Positions 59,014 to 64,000 of a stretch of DNA of 64,000 bases are shown one piece after another. Location: the NCBI GenBank assembly GCA_028868855.1, contig JAGWTR010000007.1:1-64000 (forward strand), written 5' to 3'. How positions within the stretch are numbered: the stretch's first letter is position 1; the number at the start of each line of letters is the position of its first letter. The notes under the pieces were generated by a model that saw nothing but the letters and a program-made list of their open reading frames with translations, did not search any database and was not told the origin of the DNA. Source of the stretch: Burkholderiales bacterium (GTDB taxonomy: Bacteria > Pseudomonadota > Gammaproteobacteria > Burkholderiales > Burkholderiaceae_C). A program made the translations under genes and the position numbers.

Positions 59014-60381
59014 ATGACGCAGTCTTTTCCCCCTCCTTCCTCGCTCAACACGCCCAAAAGCCTGCCCCTGTGGCAGTTGCTGGCCGGGTGCGCCGATGCC
59101 ATCTCAGCCGTGAGCAGCGGCCAATCCCTGACCGACGCCCTCAACGCCTGCCGCCCCGCCGAGCGGCCCGGCGTGCAGGCCCTGTCCTTCGCCGCCCTGC
59201 GCCGCATGGGCCGAGCCCAGGCCCTGCGCCAGACCCTGGTTCCCAAAAAACCGGCCCCCTGGGTCGACAGCCTGTTGCTGTCCGCCCTGGCGTTGGCCTG
59301 CGGCACCGAATACAACGAACACACCCTGGTCGACCAGACCGTGGAAGCCGCCAAGCGCCGCGCCGAACGGGCCGCAGGCTTGGTCAATGCGGTGCTGCGC
59401 CGGTTCTTGCGCGAGCGCCAGGCCCTGATGGCCGCCACCGATGCCGACCCCATGGCCCGCTACAACCACCCGCAGTGGTGGATCAAGCGCCTGCGCCAGG
59501 ACTGGCCCCAGCACTGGGAAGCCCTGCTCGATGCCAACCAGCATCAGCCGCCCATGACCTTGCGCATCAACGCCCGCCGAAGCACTGCATCGGCCTACCT
59601 GCAAAGGCTGCAAGATGCCGGCATCGGCGCCCATTTGTTGCCTTCATCTGCCAACGCACCGCAAGGCATCGTGCTGGAACACGCCGTGCCGGTGCAACGC
59701 CTACCGGGATTTGAGACCGGCGACGTCTCGGTGCAGGACGCGGCCGCGCAGCGCGCCGCCCCCCTGCTGTTGGGGCCCATTGATGGCCAAACCCTCCCCC
59801 CCGGCGCCCGTGTGCTGGATGCCTGCGCCGCCCCCGGCGGCAAAACCGCCCACCTGCTGGAACTGGCCGACCTGAAGGTGACGGCGGTCGACGCCGACCC
59901 CGCCCGCCTGACCCGCGTCACCGAAACCTTGAGTCGACTGGGCCTTCAGGCCCGCACCGTGGCCGCCGACGCCAGCCAGCCCGACACCTGGTGGGACGGC
60001 CAATTCTTTGACGCCATCCTGCTTGACGCCCCCTGCAGTGCCTCGGGCATCGTGCGCCGCCATCCCGACGTGCGCTGGCTGCGACGCGACACCGACATCG
60101 CCGCCCTGGCCCGCAGCCAGGACGCCTTGCTCACCGCCCTGTGGCCCAAGCTGACCCCCGGCGGTCGCCTGCTGTACTGCACCTGCTCCGTCTTCAAACA
60201 GGAAGGCCAGGCCCGGATCGACGCATTTTTGCAACGAACCCCCAGCGCCCGGGCCATGCCGGCACCCGGCCATCTGCTGCCTGTGGTCGAATATCCCAAC
60301 GACCCTGCCGTCGCTGCCTCAGCGACGTCGCAGGACTTGGGCGACGGATTCTTCTACGCCCTGCTGATCAAGACACCCTAG
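59014..60381 (+). CDS. rsmB: 16S rRNA m5C967 methyltransferase RsmB
   Basis: A protein of 455 residues with an N-terminal NusB-like domain (VNAVLRRFLRERQALM) and a SAM-dependent methyltransferase domain: LDACAAPGGKTAHLLEL (SAM loop), LLDAPCSASGIVRRHPDVRW (PC motif cysteine) and RLLYCTCSVFKQEG (TC motif, catalytic Cys). It methylates C967 of 16S rRNA. The length is slightly above E. coli RsmB (429). It is followed seven bases later by a DUF4390 gene and then ntrY, an order conserved in betaproteobacteria. Confidence 0.95.
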   Translation: MTQSFPPPSSLNTPKSLPLWQLLAGCADAISAVSSGQSLTDALNACRPAERPGVQALSFAALRRMGRAQALRQTLVPKKPAPWVDSLLLSALALACGTEYNEHTLVDQTVEAAKRRAERAAGLVNAVLRRFLRERQALMAATDADPMARYNHPQWWIKRLRQDWPQHWEALLDANQHQPPMTLRINARRSTASAYLQRLQDAGIGAHLLPSSANAPQGIVLEHAVPVQRLPGFETGDVSVQDAAAQRAAPLLLGPIDGQTLPPGARVLDACAAPGGKTAHLLELADLKVTAVDADPARLTRVTETLSRLGLQARTVAADASQPDTWWDGQFFDAILLDAPCSASGIVRRHPDVRWLRRDTDIAALARSQDALLTALWPKLTPGGRLLYCTCSVFKQEGQARIDAFLQRTPSARAMPAPGHLLPVVEYPNDPAVAASATSQDLGDGFFYALLIKTP

Positions 60382-60388
60382 CCAGCCG

Positions 60389-60985
60389 ATGTCCCTCCTG
60401 CGCCGCCGAGACCTGCTGCAACGCAGTGCCTCTGCCCTGCTGTCCGCCACTCTGGCGCAGGCAGGGCTGCCAGCGCATGCCCAGGCGGGACCGGGCCACA
60501 CCGGCATCGAATTGACGCAACTGCAAGCCGAACGCGGTGACGATGGCCTGCTGCTGAGCTACACCGTTCGGTTCGAACTGCCCAAAGACGTCGAAGACGC
60601 GCTGCTCAAAGGCGTCGCCGTGGTGTTCGTCGCCGAGGCCGACCTCTTTCAATCCCGATGGTATTGGGGCGACAAGCACCGCGCCCATGCGGTGCGTCGC
60701 TGGCGGCTGGCCTATCAACCCCTGACCCGTCGCTGGCGCCTGAGTTTTGACGGCCTGAGCCGCTGGTATCCCACCCTGCCTGAAGCCCTGAGCGTCATGC
60801 GCCGCGCCAGCCAATGGCGCATCGCCGACAACGTCCGCCCCGCTGACGAAAGCGACCACTACATCGACTTCAGCTTCCGCCTGGACACCGACGAATTACC
60901 CCGCCCCCTGCAAATCGGGCTGGGCGGCCAAAGCGACTGGACCCTGGCCGTACAACGCCGCATCAGCATTGGCACACCCCGCTGA
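60389..60985 (+). CDS. Exported DUF4390-family protein
   Basis: A protein of 198 residues with a cleavable signal that has Tat character (LLRRRDLLQRSASALLSATL). The mature part matches DUF4390: LSYTVRFELPKDVEDALLKGV, YWGDKHRAHAVRRWRLAYQP and FSFRLDTDELPRPLQIGL. The function is unknown. The gene always sits between rsmB and ntrY-type genes in this group, and here it is six bases before ntrY, so it may take part in that periplasmic sensing pathway (inference). Confidence 0.88.
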   Translation: MSLLRRRDLLQRSASALLSATLAQAGLPAHAQAGPGHTGIELTQLQAERGDDGLLLSYTVRFELPKDVEDALLKGVAVVFVAEADLFQSRWYWGDKHRAHAVRRWRLAYQPLTRRWRLSFDGLSRWYPTLPEALSVMRRASQWRIADNVRPADESDHYIDFSFRLDTDELPRPLQIGLGGQSDWTLAVQRRISIGTPR

Positions 60986-60991
60986 TCCCGC

Positions 60992-63331
60992 ATGAGCACC
61001 ATCAAAGCCAATCGCTGGGCATGGATCGTCTCGGGCGTGGCCATGACCGGAGCCGGCCTGGTATTGGCCTTCATGCTGGTCTTTGCCACGCAAAACCGCG
61101 AACGCTTCGAGCCCCATTTTTCCTGGCTGTTCTGGGCCAACGTCGCCATCGCGTCCATCCTGATCCTGGTCATCCTGATCGCGGTGGTTCGCCTGGTCAT
61201 GCGCCTGCGCCAGCGCAAATTCGGCAGCCGCCTGCTGCTCAAACTGGCCGGCATCTTTGCGGTCGTTGGCGTCATCCCCGGCCTGCTGATCTACACGGTG
61301 TCCTACCAGTTCGTCTCGCGCAGCATCGAGACCTGGTTTGACGTGCGCGTTGAAGGTGCCCTGGAAGCCGGCCTCAACCTCGGGCGCAGCACGCTCGACG
61401 CCCTCACCACCGACCTCGGCAACAAAACCCGCCTGGCCGCCGAACGCCTGGGCGACCCAAAAGGCGCGCTCGGGCTGACGCCAACGCCCGGCGTGCTCGA
61501 CCTGGAGCGCACCCGGGAGCAACTGAGCGCCCAGTCCGTCGCGCTGATCAACGAATCCGGCCAGATTCAGACCAATGCGGGGGACGAGACCCTGCACCTA
61601 CTGACCGCCGAGCGCATCCCGCCCAACTGGCGTCAAGAGGCCCGCAGCAAAGGCGTCATCAGCATCATCGAAGGCCTGGAGGACAAAACCGATGGGATCG
61701 ACGCTGGCGGGGGCAATGGCAGCAGCTTGAACGAAGCCCGCATCCTGGCCCTGGCCTGGATGCCCGACCCCACCTTCAGCCTGCAAAGCAAGGGCCATTA
61801 CCTGATGGTCACGCAAAAGCTGCGCCCGGACCTGCTGAAAAACGCACTCGACGTGCAAACCGCCTACCGCGAATACCAGCAGCGCTCACTGGGCCGTGAA
61901 GGCCTGCGCCGCATGTACATCGGCACCCTGACCCTGGCCTTGATCCTGGCGGTGTTTGGCGCCCTGTTGCTGGCGGCCCTGCTCGGGCAGCAACTGGCCC
62001 GTCCCCTGCTGCTGCTGGCCGAAGGCGTCGACCGGGTGGCCAAGGGCGACCTCAGCCCCAAAGCCATCTTCGCCACCCATGACGAACTCGGCGGACTGAC
62101 ACGCTCATTCGCCGCCATGACCCAGCAGTTGTCGGACGCCCGCAACCTGGCCCAGCACAGCGTCCACGAACTTGACAGCGCCCGCGCCCACCTGCAAACC
62201 ATCCTGGACAACCTCACCGCCGGCGTCATCGTGTTCGACCAACAAGGCCACATCGACACCGTCAACCCGGGCGCCACCCGCATCCTGCGCCTGCCCCTGT
62301 CGGCCTACCGTGGTCGCCCCTTGTCCGATGTCCCCGGTCTGCAAGACTTCGCCCAATCCGTGCGCGAACGCTTTGAGTTGTACGCCAGCGACCCCACCCC
62401 AGGCGAACGCCAGCAATGGCAAGAGTCCTTTGAACTGCGGCTCAACCCGCAGCACGAGCCCCAAACCCTGCTGGTGCGCGGCGCCGACCTGCCACCCGAC
62501 TCCACTTTGCTGGTGTTCGACGACATCAGCGAAGTGGTTTCGGCCCAGCGTGCCGAGGCCTGGGGCGAAGTCGCGCGCCGCGTCGCCCACGAAATCAAAA
62601 ACCCGCTCACCCCCATCCAGCTGTCGGCCGAACGCCTGCAACTCAAGCTGGAAGACAAGCTCGACGAGGCCAGCCGCAGCCTGCTGACCCGCTCGGTCAA
62701 CACCATCGTCACACAGGTTCAGGCGCTCAAAACCCTGATCAACGAATTCCGCGACTACGCCCGCCTGCCCACCGCCAAGCTGGCACCACTCGATCTGAAC
62801 GCCCTGGTCATGGACGTCCTGGCCTTGTACGGTCACGCCATCGACAAGGGCATCTTGGTGTCGGCGCTCACGCCCGACCTACCCCTGATTGACGGCGACG
62901 CCACCTTGTTGCGCCAGGTCATTCATAACCTGGTGCAGAACGCCCTGGACGTGGTCACCGACCACCCACCGTCCGACCAAGCCGCCCGCGTGCTCATTCG
63001 CACCGATTTGCCGCACCACCCCGACGGCACGGTGCGTGCGGTCCGGCTGTCTGTGCGCGACAATGGGCCCGGTTTTCCTGACAAAATTCTCAAGCGAGCC
63101 TTCGAGCCTTACACCACCACCAAGGCCAAAGGGACCGGACTGGGGTTGGCAGTCGTCAAGAAAATCGCTGACGAGCACCATGCCCTGGTGCGCATCCGCA
63201 ACCTCGAAAGCGAAACACCCCAGCCCCCACCCCCAGGCAAATCCCCAGAAGAAGTTGTTTGGCGAGGGGCTCAAGTTTCGCTATCATTTTCAAAGCTGTC
63301 ATCCACAATACCTCCGGCTGGTACACACTAG
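60992..63331 (+). CDS. ntrY: NtrY-like sensor histidine kinase
   Basis: A membrane kinase of 779 residues. Transmembrane helices near residues 9-31, 40-65 and 78-100 precede a periplasmic part, and another helix near 310-335 leads into a HAMP domain (LLAEGVDRVAKGDLSP), a PAS domain (LQTILDNLTAGVIVFDQQGH) and the kinase core: H533 in VARRVAHEIKNPLTP, HNLVQNALDVV, DNGPGFPDKI and GTGLGLAVVKK. NtrY homologues respond to nitrogen or redox state. It is followed 31 bases later by its response regulator. Confidence 0.95.
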   Translation: MSTIKANRWAWIVSGVAMTGAGLVLAFMLVFATQNRERFEPHFSWLFWANVAIASILILVILIAVVRLVMRLRQRKFGSRLLLKLAGIFAVVGVIPGLLIYTVSYQFVSRSIETWFDVRVEGALEAGLNLGRSTLDALTTDLGNKTRLAAERLGDPKGALGLTPTPGVLDLERTREQLSAQSVALINESGQIQTNAGDETLHLLTAERIPPNWRQEARSKGVISIIEGLEDKTDGIDAGGGNGSSLNEARILALAWMPDPTFSLQSKGHYLMVTQKLRPDLLKNALDVQTAYREYQQRSLGREGLRRMYIGTLTLALILAVFGALLLAALLGQQLARPLLLLAEGVDRVAKGDLSPKAIFATHDELGGLTRSFAAMTQQLSDARNLAQHSVHELDSARAHLQTILDNLTAGVIVFDQQGHIDTVNPGATRILRLPLSAYRGRPLSDVPGLQDFAQSVRERFELYASDPTPGERQQWQESFELRLNPQHEPQTLLVRGADLPPDSTLLVFDDISEVVSAQRAEAWGEVARRVAHEIKNPLTPIQLSAERLQLKLEDKLDEASRSLLTRSVNTIVTQVQALKTLINEFRDYARLPTAKLAPLDLNALVMDVLALYGHAIDKGILVSALTPDLPLIDGDATLLRQVIHNLVQNALDVVTDHPPSDQAARVLIRTDLPHHPDGTVRAVRLSVRDNGPGFPDKILKRAFEPYTTTKAKGTGLGLAVVKKIADEHHALVRIRNLESETPQPPPPGKSPEEVVWRGAQVSLSFSKLSSTIPPAGTH

Positions 63332-63362
63332 TGGTGTTCCGTCTCCTGAGGACACAAAATTC

Positions 63363-64000
63363 ATGGCCACCATTCTTGTAGTTGACGACGAACTGGGCAT
63401 CCGTGCCCTGCTCTCAGAAATTTTGACCGACGAAGGTCATTCCGTCGAAATCGCTGAGAACGCTGCGCAGGCCCGCCTGATGCGCGAGCAATGCAGTCCA
63501 GACCTTGTCTTGCTGGACATCTGGATGCCCGACGTTGACGGCATCACGCTGCTCAAAGAGTGGTCCACCAACGGCCAACTCACGATGCCGGTCATCATGA
63601 TGTCCGGACACGGCACCATCGACACGGCGGTTGAAGCCACCAAGTGCGGCGCGCAAGCCTTCCTTGAGAAACCGGTGACCATGCAAAAGCTGCTGCGCGC
63701 CGTTGAGCAAGGCCTTACCAAGCCAGCGCCTCGCGCAGCCCTCGCAGCCGCCCCCGTGCACCTGGCCACGGTCACGCCCATCACGGCGGCACCGTCGTAC
63801 AGCAACGCCCCCAACCTGGCGGCCGTGCGCATCGAAACCCACATTCCCGCTGAAGCACATCACGCGCCCACCAGCGGCTATGCGCACCACACGCTCTCGC
63901 ATGAACAAAGCTTCGAACTGGACCGCCCACTGCGCGAGGCCCGTGACGACTTTGAACGCGCCTACTTCGAGTTCCACCTGGCCCGCGAAGGCGGCAGCAT
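63363..64000 (+). CDS. ntrX: NtrX-like response regulator (5' part, runs off the window)
   Basis: The first 212 codons from ATG 63363. The receiver domain has ILVVDDELGIRALLSEIL, phospho-acceptor D52 in LLDIWMPDVDG, MMSGHGTI and EKPVT. After about residue 120 there is no AAA+ sigma-54 activation domain; instead an Ala/Pro/His-rich linker leads to FELDRPLREARDDFERAYFEF and HLAREGGS, which in betaproteobacteria begins the Fis-type DNA-binding end. So the protein is likely a short NtrX-like regulator that cannot contact sigma-54 in the usual way. The end is cut by the window. Confidence 0.9.
   Translation, partial: MATILVVDDELGIRALLSEILTDEGHSVEIAENAAQARLMREQCSPDLVLLDIWMPDVDGITLLKEWSTNGQLTMPVIMMSGHGTIDTAVEATKCGAQAFLEKPVTMQKLLRAVEQGLTKPAPRAALAAAPVHLATVTPITAAPSYSNAPNLAAVRIETHIPAEAHHAPTSGYAHHTLSHEQSFELDRPLREARDDFERAYFEFHLAREGGS

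Overview
The window is a Gram-negative, GC-rich chromosome segment that looks like a betaproteobacterium of the order Burkholderiales, most likely Comamonadaceae-like. I infer this from gene order (gyrA, serC-pheA-tyrA-aroA/cmk-rpsA-ihfB-lapA-lapB; glnK-amtB-gshA-kup-benE-gshB; rsmB-ntrYX), the fused aroA-cmk gene, the short barrel-less OmpA and an OlsB-type acyltransferase. I cannot name the genus.

Region 1 (1 to about 17,460) is the right-hand part of an integrated conjugative element. It holds the end of an F-type mating-pair-formation operon (traU 3' end, trbC, traN, a small exported protein, traF, traH, traG, mostly with short gaps or overlaps). A small two-helix membrane protein faces traG tail to tail. 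An H-NS-like protein with a histone-H1-like tail follows, then a complete 3.5-kb RIT element: three overlapping tyrosine recombinases between perfect 28-bp inverted repeats. Next come a two-motif phospholipase-D-superfamily protein as cargo and a P4-type integrase at the end of the element. The relaxase, coupling protein, most of the pilus genes and the left attachment site lie outside the window.

Region 2 (17,470 to 27,250) is chromosomal: yicC, a Ser/Thr kinase coupled to a PP2C phosphatase, rdgB, hemW, fadD, a Tat-signal small subunit coupled to a GMC oxidoreductase, and a ceramidase-like membrane protein.

Region 3 (27,340 to 40,740) holds ompA divergent from gyrA, a DUF2059 protein, then a run of co-directional genes for serine and aromatic amino acids (serC, pheA, tyrA, aroA-cmk) that continues into rpsA, ihfB, lapA and lapB.

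Region 4 (40,758 to 51,640) has a copper chaperone coupled to an SDR gene, comM, the nitrogen-regulated glnK-amtB pair with a readable sigma-54 promoter and two NtrC-type palindromes, then glutathione synthesis (gshA, gshB) interleaved with potassium uptake (kup) and a benzoate-type transporter (benE).

Region 5 (51,627 to 64,000) has a LuxR-type regulator with its 7TM histidine kinase, the ABC-F ATPase uup, ptsI without HPr or EIIA beside it, olsB, rsmB, a DUF4390 protein, ntrY, and the 5' part of an ntrX-like regulator that appears to lack the AAA+ domain.

I saw no rRNA, tRNA or CRISPR array. The best candidates for something new are the cargo of the conjugative element (PLD protein, H-NS/H1 hybrid, traG-facing membrane protein) and the RIT insertion.
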